Part shown: piece after piece, positions 7,488 to 15,952 of the stretch
Layout: each line of letters opens with the position of its first letter
Position numbering within the stretch: the stretch's first letter is position 1
Virus record (IMG/VR): IMGVR_UViG_3300042922_000698
Coordinates: 1-36,297 of that record
Length of the DNA: 36,297 nt
From: a virus
Direction: 5' to 3' (one strand)
Position numbers and translations under genes: made by a program
The notes under the pieces: model-generated
Seen by the model: only the letters and a program-made list of their open reading frames with translations
Told to the model about the DNA's origin: nothing
Database searches by the model: none

Positions 7488-8657
7488 TCAGCTGTTTACG
7501 GATGCGGCGAAGTTCGCCAGATAGGTGTCGGTGATGCGCTGGCGCAGCGTCAGGTCTTCCAGCGGCGGAACCGGCGTATAGTCGTAATCGATAAAGAGCT
7601 TGCCCGCCTTCAGGGTGTCTTTATCGTTGGCGCTTTCGTCATACCAGGCAGATGCACCCAGCAGATAACCGGCGTTAACCAGCTCGCGGAACTTGGCATT
7701 AATGCCCGCAATAATTTCCTTAACGAGAACTGGCGTTAGCGGTTTATCAACCGCCCACATATGCGCCTCGGCCATCGTGTCAGCCAGCACCTGCGCGGTG
7801 CGGGTGTAGTTCTCAAACTGGAACAGCGGATCGTCACTGCAGGTGCGGTTGCCCCAGAAGCGGAAACCGTCTTTACGGATCAGCGTGGTGACGTCGGCCT
7901 CATTGAGCAGGTCGGCGTCGGTGCCGGTCTGCTGCAGATCCCAGAACACCGATGCGGAAATGCCGGTCACGCCGTTAACGCCGACGTTAGACAGGGTTTT
8001 ATGCCAGCCCGTGTCGTTGTCGATTTTGGCGCGCAGGCCCAGCGCACGGGCAGTGGCATAGGCGGTATCGGATTTGCTGGTCGCGGTGTTCCATGCAACG
8101 AAATCAGGCCAGATAACCATGATTTCGCGCTGGCTGAAGTTCTGGCGGTACAGGCGGGCTTCGGAAATGGTTTTACATTCCCATGCTGACACATAGGCAA
8201 AGGCGCGCAGCTGCTCCGCAATGCTGGCAAGCGCGGTTGCCACAGGCAGTGAATCCAGCCCCGGCACGCCGAGAATGCGCGGCTTAACGTCGAGCTGGGT
8301 CTGCGCGGCGAGCAGCGCTTTCATGCCGGTATACTGGCCGTTTTCATCCGTGCCGCCGATGATATTTGACGTGGTTTCGGCTTCGTCGGCACCTTCAGCC
8401 ACGCGCACGACGACGGTCACAGGTTTGGACTGGTCAGCAATGGCCTGCAGCGCGGCCGCAAGCGTGCCTTTTTTACCCGCCTTGCCGACTGCGCCCTGCA
8501 CGTTGGTGATAAGTACCGGCGTATTGAGTGGAAAGGTTGCCGCGTCAGCGTCCTGCGCGGTGCAGACCATGCCGACGATTGCGGTTGATACGGTTGTTAT
8601 GGTGCGCGTGCCGTCATTAACTTCGACGACGCGGACACCATGATGATAATCAGACAT
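7488..8657 (-). CDS. FI: Contractile tail sheath protein gpFI
   Basis: 389 residues (P2 FI is 396). It forms the contractile sheath around the tail tube. The protein starts [20 protein letters not shown] and keeps the core blocks [18 protein letters not shown] and [20 protein letters not shown]. The ATG at 8657 is chosen over a GTG at 8666 because the GGAG ribosome site lies eight bases before it and P2 FI begins at this Met. The 186 bases upstream, between FI and the accessory gene, should hold the late promoter for FI-D, but I could not identify an Ogr site with confidence. Confidence 0.96.
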   Translation of the reverse strand: MSDYHHGVRVVEVNDGTRTITTVSTAIVGMVCTAQDADAATFPLNTPVLITNVQGAVGKAGKKGTLAAALQAIADQSKPVTVVVRVAEGADEAETTSNIIGGTDENGQYTGMKALLAAQTQLDVKPRILGVPGLDSLPVATALASIAEQLRAFAYVSAWECKTISEARLYRQNFSQREIMVIWPDFVAWNTATSKSDTAYATARALGLRAKIDNDTGWHKTLSNVGVNGVTGISASVFWDLQQTGTDADLLNEADVTTLIRKDGFRFWGNRTCSDDPLFQFENYTRTAQVLADTMAEAHMWAVDKPLTPVLVKEIIAGINAKFRELVNAGYLLGASAWYDESANDKDTLKAGKLFIDYDYTPVPPLEDLTLRQRITDTYLANFAASVNS

Positions 8658-8843
8658 CTGATGCACTCCGTTTTGAGGGTGTGCTCAGGGTGTCAGGTCA
8701 GGTTTAGCGGTGCATCTGATGGGGGTTTGCTGGTCGGTGAGCATGCAGAATTATCGATCTGCCGCTGATGCTAAGCCGGCATATACCGAAACTTAATAAG
8801 TTTATCCCTAAGGAATGATGTACGCTTATATAGTTATAAAAAA

Positions 8844-9671
8844 TTAGAGTGAAAGAGAGAGGTTTTCATTTTTCACTACAATCTTTTTATTGTTAATTAC
8901 TAGTAATGAAGTAGCACCTACACCAGTAAAAAGAGCATCGGCTTTGAAATAAACCTGACTAAGGTTGCCTGTCAAATGCCTAGCCATCTCCAAATCCGAA
9001 CCCTGTAACATTACAGTTATATTTGATTTTTTCACTCCGATATAAGTCATCCCTGCATCACTCAGTACAGGAGGCATGCCAGAGAACATAAAAAAGAAAA
9101 ACAAGCCACAGCCTACTACTAATCCTGCTAGGCTCTTTTTCTTCTGTTTCTGAATTTTCTTGTCATAATAAATATTTGGAATTAGCATGATGCAGAAGGC
9201 CGCCATAGCTATTGATAAAAATATTGAAAAGGCATCTATTTTACTTGAGGGTTTCATTAAAAAAATAATCACAATTCCTATTAAGGATATTAAAGAATGC
9301 GCAAAGATTGGTTCGTAAATTTTCATTAGTTTTGCCATTCTGTTTGTGCCTTTAAAAGTGCGAAGTAAATCTGACTTCTTTGTTCTGCGAAGGGTGAATA
9401 AAGCCACGCTCATAAATATTTTTGCGGTTATAATAGACATTGAATACCAGCAAAGAATAAAGAAAAACAAAAAAAGCGAGAACGATGCTATTACCATTAG
9501 AAAGAAAATTACATCAGACAAAGATAAGCCTGTTGGAAAAAATTGTATGCGCATACAATAGAACATAAAAACAACCACTCCTGCGCCTGTCAGACATAGG
9601 TAGATGTTTTTTGCAGTATCCATTGTTAGAAAACGTTTTAATGTGATCACTTTTCTCTCCTGATTCTTCAT
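8844..9671 (-). CDS. Accessory multi-pass membrane protein in the Z/fun locus
   Basis: 275 residues with no family I recognise. It has about six hydrophobic segments (roughly residues 24-44, 51-78, 80-94, 122-140, 149-168 and 182-202) and a polar C-terminal domain of about 70 residues (IGVKKSNITVMLQGSDLEM..) that is probably outside or inside as a unit. The DNA is strongly AT-rich compared with the tail genes around it, a sign of transfer. It lies between G and FI, exactly where P2 carries fun(Z), which blocks phage T5. A superinfection-exclusion or defence role is therefore an inference from position. Start uncertain: a GTG at 9650 has a good ribosome site (AGGAG, spacing about seven), the ATG at 9671 has none. 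Confidence 0.8.
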   Translation of the reverse strand: MKNQERKVITLKRFLTMDTAKNIYLCLTGAGVVVFMFYCMRIQFFPTGLSLSDVIFFLMVIASFSLFLFFFILCWYSMSIITAKIFMSVALFTLRRTKKSDLLRTFKGTNRMAKLMKIYEPIFAHSLISLIGIVIIFLMKPSSKIDAFSIFLSIAMAAFCIMLIPNIYYDKKIQKQKKKSLAGLVVGCGLFFFFMFSGMPPVLSDAGMTYIGVKKSNITVMLQGSDLEMARHLTGNLSQVYFKADALFTGVGATSLLVINNKKIVVKNENLSLSL

Positions 9672-9885
9672 TCATTTTTATTAAAGGCTGTTCACTCGTG
9701 CCATCTGTTCTTACTTCCATAACTAAGTGGCTTTGTATGTTAAGACATATCATGTGGCATGGTCCATTAATAGAATGATGCTAGTTTATGATTTTTAATT
9801 CAAAGCGCACATAGTTACTTAAGGCGATAATTGCAAAACAATTTTTATCAAGAACTCATATTGAATGAGATATTGCTAACAACTT
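9672..9885. other. AT-rich gap upstream of the accessory membrane gene
   Basis: No gene is supported here. A short open frame on the minus strand (from an ATG at 9720) runs into the start of the membrane-protein gene in another frame; see findings. The region probably holds the promoter of the accessory gene. Confidence 0.5.
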
Positions 9886-9919
9886 AAAAGAATGACAACT
9901 CCGGCTTGAGCTGTCACTC
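9886..9919 (-). terminator. Terminator of the V-W-J-I-H-G transcript
   Basis: Minus strand: a 12-bp stem (GAGTGACAGCTC with GAGTTGTCATTC, two G-T pairs), a six-base loop and TTTTAAG. It starts five bases after the stop codon of gene G. Confidence 0.8.
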
Positions 9920-9923
9920 TTGT

Positions 9924-10316
9924 TCATTGCGGCCTGGCCGGCCATTCGATATCTGGCGCCGTACTGGTATCGATCCGGCTGAGTGCCACCCGGTATCGCT
10001 TCCACTCTGCCAAGCGGGTGATCTCCGCATCTGTCGCAATGCTGATATCAACTACATCCTGCAGCGGTGCAATGGTCCGGTTTGCCTCATCCGTTTCTGC
10101 TGCCAGCCTGCTGCTGGCAATCAGCGCCGCGTTTTCAGCATCTGTTACCGGGGCAGTAAAGACGCCGTCACTGTAGCGATAATTTATATCGGGCTTTTCG
10201 GGCAGCGCGGTGATATCCACCCATACCAGCGAAGGGTGATAGAGTTTTTCAGGCTTCACATTCAGCGCGACAATTTCCGCGACGCGCTGATTTTCAATGC
10301 GGGCATACGTTTTCAT
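9924..10316 (-). CDS. G: Tail fibre assembly chaperone gpG
   Basis: 130 residues of the Caudovirales tail-fibre assembly family, shorter than P2 gpG (175). These proteins help fold or attach the tail fibre encoded next door. The N-terminus ([18 protein letters not shown]) and the C-terminal block [19 protein letters not shown] with a final DIEWPARPQ are typical. The stop of H and the start of G touch (position 10316), so they are coupled. Host-range proteins such as this and gpH are often exchanged together. Confidence 0.9.
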   Translation of the reverse strand: MKTYARIENQRVAEIVALNVKPEKLYHPSLVWVDITALPEKPDINYRYSDGVFTAPVTDAENAALIASSRLAAETDEANRTIAPLQDVVDISIATDAEITRLAEWKRYRVALSRIDTSTAPDIEWPARPQ

Positions 10317-11548
10317 CAGCTGAATTCCTCAATAAAAATAACGCCGTCCGAACCGTAGTTACCAATAAAGGGATCGGATCGGGTATTACCGCCACCTCCG
10401 GCTCCAAAGGTTTTCCCTTTAACGGATAAATTACCGTCTCCGCTTCGCTTACCGCCGCCCCAGTAACTTACACCGCCATCACCAGAACCGCCTCGATAAG
10501 GGTTTGTGGTCGTCGAGATAATGCCGGGCGCATCGCTGCCGTCACCACCCTGAATATTTAAATCGCCGCCGACTGCCGTTCCGCCCGCGCCGCCCGCATC
10601 ACCTGATGAAGTATTCACGCCGTTGCCCGCAGTCAACAGGCCGTTGAATGTGCTGCTTGTTGCTGACAGATTTTCATCGCTGCCACGGCCTACCACGCCG
10701 GGGTAAGTTTTGGTGTCGTCCACGTTCAGCCATGCGATGACCGTTCCGCCCGCGCCACCACCTGCGCCACGGCTTGTGAAGCCGCTGCCCCATCCAAGAT
10801 AGCCGTAACCTCTGCCGCCGCCGCCGGTCAGGATAATCCTGATGCGTTTCGTTCCGGGCGTAGGCTTGTAGTTGATTGCTCCAGGCGTAGTAAAAATCTG
10901 GCGGCCAATAATACGCCCGGAAAACTTTTCTGTTAAACCGAGGTTTTTGAGAACGTCAGCAATCAGCCCGGCGTCTTTGATTTCTGCCAGGGCATTTGCG
11001 ATCTGCAGGTACTGGCTGTGGGGGTTATCAGCATCGAGATGCTTTTTCATTACGCCGTCAGCGTATGCCTTTACCTCGATCACGGCATCATCAACATACT
11101 TGCGCGTCGCCAGCACTACTGACGGATCAATTTTCAGCGTGACGGCCGTTGTGCTGTTCACGATTAAAATCATGCGCACAGTCTGCGTCCGCCCGCTGCC
11201 TTCAGCCAGCTGCGGCTTATAGGTTTCCGGGCAGTTAGCAACGGCAATCAGCACGCCGTCGGCGTCATACAGGCCGATTTCGCGGATCCAGAAACCGCCC
11301 TCGCTTTCCGGGATAATCTGCTCGGCGATAATCTGGCTGCTGTTTGCCGCGTCAACGGTCAGGGAATTAAGCTGCGCGCGACGCTTCTCGCCGATGAGCT
11401 TTGTCTGTGCCGCATCAGGCGTCGGCAGCGTGCCGCCACCATCGCCGACACCCATAGAGGCGATGTTCACTTTCGTGCCGAGTGCGGCGGCGTTCGCCAG
11501 CTTAGCCGCGCCCTGATTGGTCAGCAGGGCAAAATATTTTGTCGTCAT
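10316..11548 (-). CDS. H: Tail fibre protein gpH with glycine-rich tip
   Basis: 410 residues, much shorter than P2 gpH (669). The N-terminal 160 residues are the conserved baseplate-attachment domain ([69 protein letters not shown]). A short collagen-free shaft follows. From about residue 233 the protein becomes very rich in Gly ([30 protein letters not shown], then many GGxG runs) and ends [12 protein letters not shown]. This resembles the glycine-rich receptor-binding tips of some phage fibres and adhesins. It recognises the host surface; the receptor cannot be told from sequence. Confidence 0.92.
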   Translation of the reverse strand: MTTKYFALLTNQGAAKLANAAALGTKVNIASMGVGDGGGTLPTPDAAQTKLIGEKRRAQLNSLTVDAANSSQIIAEQIIPESEGGFWIREIGLYDADGVLIAVANCPETYKPQLAEGSGRTQTVRMILIVNSTTAVTLKIDPSVVLATRKYVDDAVIEVKAYADGVMKKHLDADNPHSQYLQIANALAEIKDAGLIADVLKNLGLTEKFSGRIIGRQIFTTPGAINYKPTPGTKRIRIILTGGGGRGYGYLGWGSGFTSRGAGGGAGGTVIAWLNVDDTKTYPGVVGRGSDENLSATSSTFNGLLTAGNGVNTSSGDAGGAGGTAVGGDLNIQGGDGSDAPGIISTTTNPYRGGSGDGGVSYWGGGKRSGDGNLSVKGKTFGAGGGGNTRSDPFIGNYGSDGVIFIEEFS

Positions 11549-12153
11549 GCGCTCACTTCCGTCAGGTCAATAAGATGCACCGCCGCGCCAGAATAGACCG
11601 GCCCGCCGACGCTGATAAGCTCAGGGGTATAAGGGTAAACAGTCAGCTCGTCGCCGCTGTAGCTGGCAACGGCGACCGGCAGAGTGCCGTTAGCATCGAG
11701 ATTAATGGACAGGCCAATAAGGTGACGGCTGCAGGGCTTGGCGTCAGCTATCAGGCGCTCCAGCTCGTTATACATCTCCTCGGTAATGCCGGTATCCAGT
11801 ACGCCCACGTCCAGCCGGAACGTGCCAGCCGCTTCACCGGTTTTCCACCACTCGATTATTTTGATGAGATAGCCCAGCGGCTCAACGACGCGCCGGATAG
11901 CGCCTATCGTGCCCTTGTGCCGGTGCACGTACTGCGAGGCGGCAACCACGGCACGCTTTGTCGATTCAGGCCAGGCTGAATCCCAGCGGTCAACTGACCA
12001 CGCCCACGCCAGATAGGGCAGAAGCTCCACCGGGCAAGTGTACGGATTCCATAACTGGCGCAGCGGCACGCTCATCGCGCCTGGACTTGCCAGCGCTTCG
12101 GCGGCAGCAATCTCAAGGGGTGTCGAGCCGGTCGGCAGCAGGCGCTCACTCAT
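11545..12153 (-). CDS. I: Baseplate/tail protein gpI
   Basis: 202 residues, P2 gpI family (176 in P2). It is part of the baseplate where the tail fibre attaches. The core NPYTCPVELLPYLAWAWSVD followed by KRAVVAASQYVHRHKGTIGAI is the family signature. It overlaps J by eight bases and H by four, so J, I and H are translated together. Confidence 0.94.
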   Translation of the reverse strand: MSERLLPTGSTPLEIAAAEALASPGAMSVPLRQLWNPYTCPVELLPYLAWAWSVDRWDSAWPESTKRAVVAASQYVHRHKGTIGAIRRVVEPLGYLIKIIEWWKTGEAAGTFRLDVGVLDTGITEEMYNELERLIADAKPCSRHLIGLSINLDANGTLPVAVASYSGDELTVYPYTPELISVGGPVYSGAAVHLIDLTEVSA

Positions 12154-13054
12154 CCGAGCCTCCCACGGTCAGCGTGTAGCCTGTGCAGTAAGCGGCCTGT
12201 GTTTTATCAAGCACCACATCTGCAGCAGGCTTAATCAGATTGACGCGCTGCACGCCCTCAACGTGCATAGCGGCATACAGCGCAGACAGGCGAATGTCGC
12301 GGCCGAGGCGCTTCTGCGCGCTGACAAAGGCGGCGAGCTTTGCCTCTGAGGCGGCGCGGATTGGCTCCGCTTCCGGCCCCGGATAGAGGTACAGCTCGGC
12401 CACGATTTCGTATTCCACAATCTTTGCTGACTGCACGCTCACCCGGTCGGCAACCGGACGAACGTCTTCGTCGTTGAGCGCAGCGTTAACCACGGACAGC
12501 AGATCATCACCGGCCACGCCGTTGCCTTCACGCGCGAGCACAGTCACCGTGACCACTGCAGGCGACGGGCTGATGGCTGATGCATCGGCTACGCGGCCGT
12601 CAGCACTTTTGGCATGATACTCATAAGCGCCGGTTGGCCCGGCCACGCTCAGCCCTTCAAAGGCGGAAGCGATGCGCAGCCGGAAATCATCGTTACTTTC
12701 CATCACGGCGGCGGTTGGCGGAATGGTTGTATCGTCGGCCGGGGTAATGATCAGGCGGGGTACGCCATTGTTCGCGCCGAGCTGGTCAAGGTCGCCATCC
12801 AGCGCATACGCAACCATGACGGCTTTTGCCGCTTCGTTGATGCGCTGACGCAGGATCAGCTCACGGTAGGCATTTTCCTGCAGCAGCTTAACGATGGGTT
12901 CCGACTCCAGCGTCAGCGTGCGGGCGACGGCGTCCTGCTGGTCAGCAGGGTAAAGGGAAATCAGCGTAGCCTTTCGCTCGGCCAGCAGGGTCTCATAGTC
13001 CAGCGACTCCACCACATTGGGCGCGGGCAGCTGGCTCAGGTCGATAGTTGCCAT
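12146..13054 (-). CDS. J: Baseplate assembly protein gpJ
   Basis: 302 residues, the same length as P2 gpJ. It forms the baseplate wedges with gpW and gpI. The start MATIDLSQLPAPNVVESLDYE and the blocks LRQRINEAAKAVMVAYALDGDLDQLGA and DGRVADASAISPSPAVVTVTVL fit the family. It lies four bases after W. Confidence 0.95.
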   Translation of the reverse strand: MATIDLSQLPAPNVVESLDYETLLAERKATLISLYPADQQDAVARTLTLESEPIVKLLQENAYRELILRQRINEAAKAVMVAYALDGDLDQLGANNGVPRLIITPADDTTIPPTAAVMESNDDFRLRIASAFEGLSVAGPTGAYEYHAKSADGRVADASAISPSPAVVTVTVLAREGNGVAGDDLLSVVNAALNDEDVRPVADRVSVQSAKIVEYEIVAELYLYPGPEAEPIRAASEAKLAAFVSAQKRLGRDIRLSALYAAMHVEGVQRVNLIKPAADVVLDKTQAAYCTGYTLTVGGSDE

Positions 13055-13058
13055 AGTC

Positions 13059-13409
13059 TCAGCTCACAGGAACGGTTAAGGAAAAAGGCTGCGCGCTGTC
13101 GGTGCGGTTGCCGGACAGCTCAACCACCATTGCGCCGCTGATATCCGACTCAAAGCTGATGGCGGTCAGCTTTACGCGCGGCTCCCATTTCAGGATCGCC
13201 ATATAGCAGGCCGACATAATCTGCAGGCGCAGCGCCTCGTTTTGCGGCTGGTCAATCAGCGCAGATAAAAGCGAACCATACTGGCGACGCATTACCCTGG
13301 TGCCGACAGGGGTCAGCAGAATGTCACGCACTGACTGACGGATATGATCGAGGTCGGTCAGCGCGCCGCCGGTTTCCCGGTTCATGCCGATATATTTCGC
13401 AGTTGTCAT
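13059..13409 (-). CDS. W: Baseplate wedge protein gpW (gp25-like)
   Basis: 116 residues (P2 gpW 115), of the T4 gp25 lysozyme-like baseplate family. The central block DHIRQSVRDILLTPVGTRVMRRQYGS is its hallmark, including the conserved ILLTPxGxR stretch that forms the sheath-initiation surface. Its start overlaps the end of V by four bases. Confidence 0.95.
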   Translation of the reverse strand: MTTAKYIGMNRETGGALTDLDHIRQSVRDILLTPVGTRVMRRQYGSLLSALIDQPQNEALRLQIMSACYMAILKWEPRVKLTAISFESDISGAMVVELSGNRTDSAQPFSLTVPVS

Positions 13410-13990
13410 ATCGGTTCCCCCGTCTGGCCGCCGCTATCGCCCGGATGGATATGCGAATGCAGTACCTTGCCGTTTGATGAAAGGTTGCCGCCGGTATGCG
13501 TAACGTTGCCTTTCATGGTGCCGCCCTTAGTGACTTCCAGCTGCGCGGTTTTGAGCAGCGTTGTGCATTCTACTTCTGGCGAGTCAAAGAGGATTTTTAC
13601 CGCCGCTTTAATGATTGCCGTCTGTATGCCGGTTGCGATCAACGCGCCGTTTTCCGGCTCGTACTCGATCACCGCACCGTCAGGAAATGACCAGTGCAGT
13701 GCATCGGCCGAGGCAGACGGAGCCGGGTTGGCATCCGAGAAAATGCCCGGCAGCACAAAGCCGGTATCGAGTTCGCCGCCGAGGCACAAAACAAGCACCT
13801 GTTCACCCACTGACGGCGCATTCCAGGAACGGGTTTTACCCGCGCGGGCGCTCAGCCAGTGCAGCCAGTTAGTTGTGTTTTTTCCGGTATCGACACGGCA
13901 GATCCCGCCGTCGAGATTGACGGCCGACACGGTTCCGATGCGGATTAGGTTGCGCAGCAGGCGCTGAATTTCAGAGATTTGTTCATTCAT
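13406..13990 (-). CDS. V: Baseplate spike protein gpV
   Basis: 194 residues (P2 gpV 211). It forms the trimeric membrane-piercing spike. The N-terminal OB-fold part includes LIRIGTVSAVNLDGGICRVD and NAPSVGEQVLVLCLGGELD; a beta-helix region follows (KTAQLEVTKGGTMKGNVTHT). The C-terminal tip has the HxH metal motif (LHSHIHPGD) that binds iron in the P2 spike. No clear Shine-Dalgarno is visible. V begins the V-W-J-I-H-G transcript, directly downstream of the accessory pair at 14103-15465. Confidence 0.94.
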   Translation of the reverse strand: MNEQISEIQRLLRNLIRIGTVSAVNLDGGICRVDTGKNTTNWLHWLSARAGKTRSWNAPSVGEQVLVLCLGGELDTGFVLPGIFSDANPAPSASADALHWSFPDGAVIEYEPENGALIATGIQTAIIKAAVKILFDSPEVECTTLLKTAQLEVTKGGTMKGNVTHTGGNLSSNGKVLHSHIHPGDSGGQTGEPI

Positions 13991-14083
13991 GTTCTGATTA
14001 TCAAATGGAGGCTAGAAAATCAGAAGGAAGTGTTGTTTGTTCTTCAACTAACAAGATGTGCAGGAGTGGGAGTATAAAGCCTA

Positions 14084-14104
14084 ATGGGGGCACCCCCCCA
14101 TTTT
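14084..14104. terminator. Perfect GC hairpin after the accessory nuclease pair
   Basis: AATGGGGG and CCCCCATT form an 8-bp stem around a three-base loop, starting just after the stop codon of the minus-strand gene at 14103. On the plus strand it is followed by TTATTCTT, on the minus strand only by AGGCTTTAT, so as a minus-strand terminator it is imperfect. Confidence 0.5.
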
Positions 14105-14522
14105 ATTCTTCTGTAGGTAGTAATTTATTCACTTCTAACCAAAAGTATCCTGTTGAAATGATGTCACCCAAAACACCTATCAAACCCTCCTCATCCCAAC
14201 AATCATTACGCTTACCATCAAATTCAATGACAAAGGGATAACCATCAGCTGCTTGCTCCCATTTTGCTAAGTTCGTTTCGTTACCTTTTTTGCTCCTGAG
14301 GACTAATCTGCCTCTTTTCTTTTTGGAAGACCTATCTGGTGAAGAGTTGGCGAATTCCACTAAAAAGCCAAGTGAAGCTCTTTCAAAACTAACTTCCCCT
14401 CCTGTTTTTAGCTTAATTTCTTGACTTAACTCGTCAAAGATAGAATTAATTTCGTCTAGATTTTTTCTGGCTGCTTCAGCATTTTTTATACCATTTTCTA
14501 TTGACAACGAGAACCTTGACAT
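14103..14522 (-). CDS. Accessory protein of unknown function, partner of EEP nuclease
   Basis: 139 residues of no family I recognise. The first 40 residues look like a helical pair (ENGIKNAEAARKNLDEINSIF), the middle is basic (SSKKKRGRLVLRSKKG), and the C-terminal part is compact and acidic/aromatic (YPFVIEFDGKRNDCWDEEGL), ending in a likely helix. It starts seven bases after the stop of the EEP nuclease gene, in the same AT-rich block, so the two are a unit. The position between S and V is the orf30 locus of P2. An accessory, immunity or regulatory partner role is inference only. Confidence 0.8.
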   Translation of the reverse strand: MSRFSLSIENGIKNAEAARKNLDEINSIFDELSQEIKLKTGGEVSFERASLGFLVEFANSSPDRSSKKKRGRLVLRSKKGNETNLAKWEQAADGYPFVIEFDGKRNDCWDEEGLIGVLGDIISTGYFWLEVNKLLPTEE

Positions 14523-14529
14523 ATGAACC

Positions 14530-15465
14530 TCAACTTATTGATATTGAACCAATTATTGGCAAGTGATCGAAATTATTGTCACTGCTCATTATTAATTTAA
14601 CATATTTCTCATCAGATATAACCTTACAGTTCTCTTCATTAATGTAATAATCTCCAGCCTTAAGAAAATCCCCTGAAAATAATATTTGATCGAAGCTAGA
14701 CCACGAATTTCTATTATTAGCCTTGCTATAGCACGTTCCAAAATCATGCTTCGCATCACTTAAACTAAACACACTCCTTGCATATAAAGTACGCCAAAAA
14801 GGGTTATAAAGCCAGTAATCAGGAGAAGTTATAACTAGTGAGCGGTCGTTAGTAGCCCGAAGATTATCAAAGATTGTCTCAGAGTAGGGATCATCATTAT
14901 AATCTCCTAGCAATATAAAACTTTCATTATTTTCCTGTAGATTAACAACACCCATCCTGAGACCAATCGAGCATTCATTCCTAAAGGACTTGCTAATATC
15001 TTGCAGGCGGCTGGGCCAATGAGATAATAAAAAATGAATTGGCTTCTCATTTTTGTCAAATATCACTGAGAAAGTTTGCGCCACTTTGATTCTAGATGTG
15101 CCAACTCGGCCTACATGAGTAAGTCCTTTCTCTATTTGAACATGTTCGGGTAAATATAAACATGCCAAATCAAACTTGCTACCCGTTGGTGTTGAATCAT
15201 TTGCAATGATTGACTCAACTCCAATATCTTTTGCCATTTCTTCTATCAAGGTAAATGAGTTTACGTTAATCTCACAGAGAAAAATAATAGCAAGTGCATG
15301 CTCTTCAAATAATGACTTTATTATTTCAAAAGCGGAAATTACCATCTCTGCATCTACAGGATCATTTTGACCTGGAGGAGATATGGCGCAATTCCAGAAA
15401 CCGAATGAAAAGTTCTTTCCCAAATGTTCCTCGATAGTCAGTAGTTTGAAAGAAACATTATACAT
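14530..15465 (-). CDS. Endonuclease/exonuclease/phosphatase (EEP) family protein
   Basis: 311 residues from the ATG at 15465, one base after the S stop codon (a TTG at 15495 inside S is the alternative). All EEP catalytic motifs are present: Asn25 (FWNCA), Glu65 (LCEI), His149 (LLSHWPSR), Asp188 and Asn190 (LLGDYNDDP), Asp259 (SSFDQIL) and Asp300-His301 (FDHLP). The family is Mg-dependent and cuts DNA, RNA or phosphoesters; substrate here is unknown. No signal peptide. AT-rich and unlike the phage tail genes on either side, so it is acquired cargo. No late function is known to need it; defence or lysogenic conversion is inferred. Confidence 0.88.
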   Translation of the reverse strand: MYNVSFKLLTIEEHLGKNFSFGFWNCAISPPGQNDPVDAEMVISAFEIIKSLFEEHALAIIFLCEINVNSFTLIEEMAKDIGVESIIANDSTPTGSKFDLACLYLPEHVQIEKGLTHVGRVGTSRIKVAQTFSVIFDKNEKPIHFLLSHWPSRLQDISKSFRNECSIGLRMGVVNLQENNESFILLGDYNDDPYSETIFDNLRATNDRSLVITSPDYWLYNPFWRTLYARSVFSLSDAKHDFGTCYSKANNRNSWSSFDQILFSGDFLKAGDYYINEENCKVISDEKYVKLIMSSDNNFDHLPIIGSISIS

Positions 15466-15466
15466 A

Positions 15467-15952
15467 TTAAAATGATTTATAGAAAATCCGAGCAATTAGT
15501 TGCATGTCATTTTCGCTGATGCCCAGCAGGGGGCGGGCCTCATACCGCACTTCTTTACCTTTGCGAGACGGCCGGTCACGCAGCCCGTAATGATGCACGC
15601 GGGCCATGCGCTGCACGTTACCCGCAAACTCGATCACTGCCTCATTCGGGCTGGCCTTCGTCTTCATGTACTTAGCGGTGCGCAGCTTTGCGAACATCTC
15701 GCGCTTTATCCGGCCCTTTTTGCTGCGCACCGGCTGAGTTTTGCTGCGCACCGGCTGAGTTTTGCTGCGCACCGGCTGCGTTTTGCGGGGCTTAAACGGC
15801 GTGCCGTCTGGAGCCTGCTGCCGCTTAATGTTCTGCTGCTGACTCGCTCGCAGCTTGCGGCCAATGTTGCGCGCCATTTCTTTGCGCGCCGGGGCTGACA
15901 GGCTGCTGATAAGCGCCTCAAGCCGATCATTTATCAGCTGCAGTTCGCTCAT
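15467..15952 (-). CDS. S: Tail completion protein gpS
   Basis: 161 residues (P2 gpS 150). It is required to complete tails and join them to heads. The family blocks are clear: KKGRIKREMFAKLRTAKYMK and RMARVHHYGLRDRPSRKG. Between residues about 57 and 78 the heptapeptide TQPVRSK occurs three times, encoded by a 21-bp tandem repeat. The last few residues (ARIFYKSF) adjoin the inserted AT-rich cassette and may have been altered by its insertion. It overlaps R by four bases. Confidence 0.93.
   Translation of the reverse strand: MSELQLINDRLEALISSLSAPARKEMARNIGRKLRASQQQNIKRQQAPDGTPFKPRKTQPVRSKTQPVRSKTQPVRSKKGRIKREMFAKLRTAKYMKTKASPNEAVIEFAGNVQRMARVHHYGLRDRPSRKGKEVRYEARPLLGISENDMQLIARIFYKSF
15718..15780 (-). 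repeat. Three 21-bp tandem repeats inside gene S
   Basis: Units at 15718-15738, 15739-15759 and 15760-15780; the first two are identical and the third differs by one base. 21 bp keeps the frame and gives TQPVRSK three times in a basic linker of gpS. Confidence 0.95.

Noticed and set aside
6948-7739. 263-codon plus-strand open frame opposite FII and FI
   Set aside because: It is antisense to two certain tail genes, crosses their gap, and its product looks like no protein family; it results from the high GC third-position bias of the real genes.
13991-14102. Search for an Ogr-type late promoter site (TGT-N12-ACA) before V
   Set aside because: Several TGT and ACA triplets occur, but none at the right spacing; reporting one would be a guess. 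The same applies to the regions before FI and between O and P.
15718-15780. Repeat array considered as CRISPR
   Set aside because: The units are directly adjacent with no spacers, lie in frame in a tail gene, and no cas gene is present.
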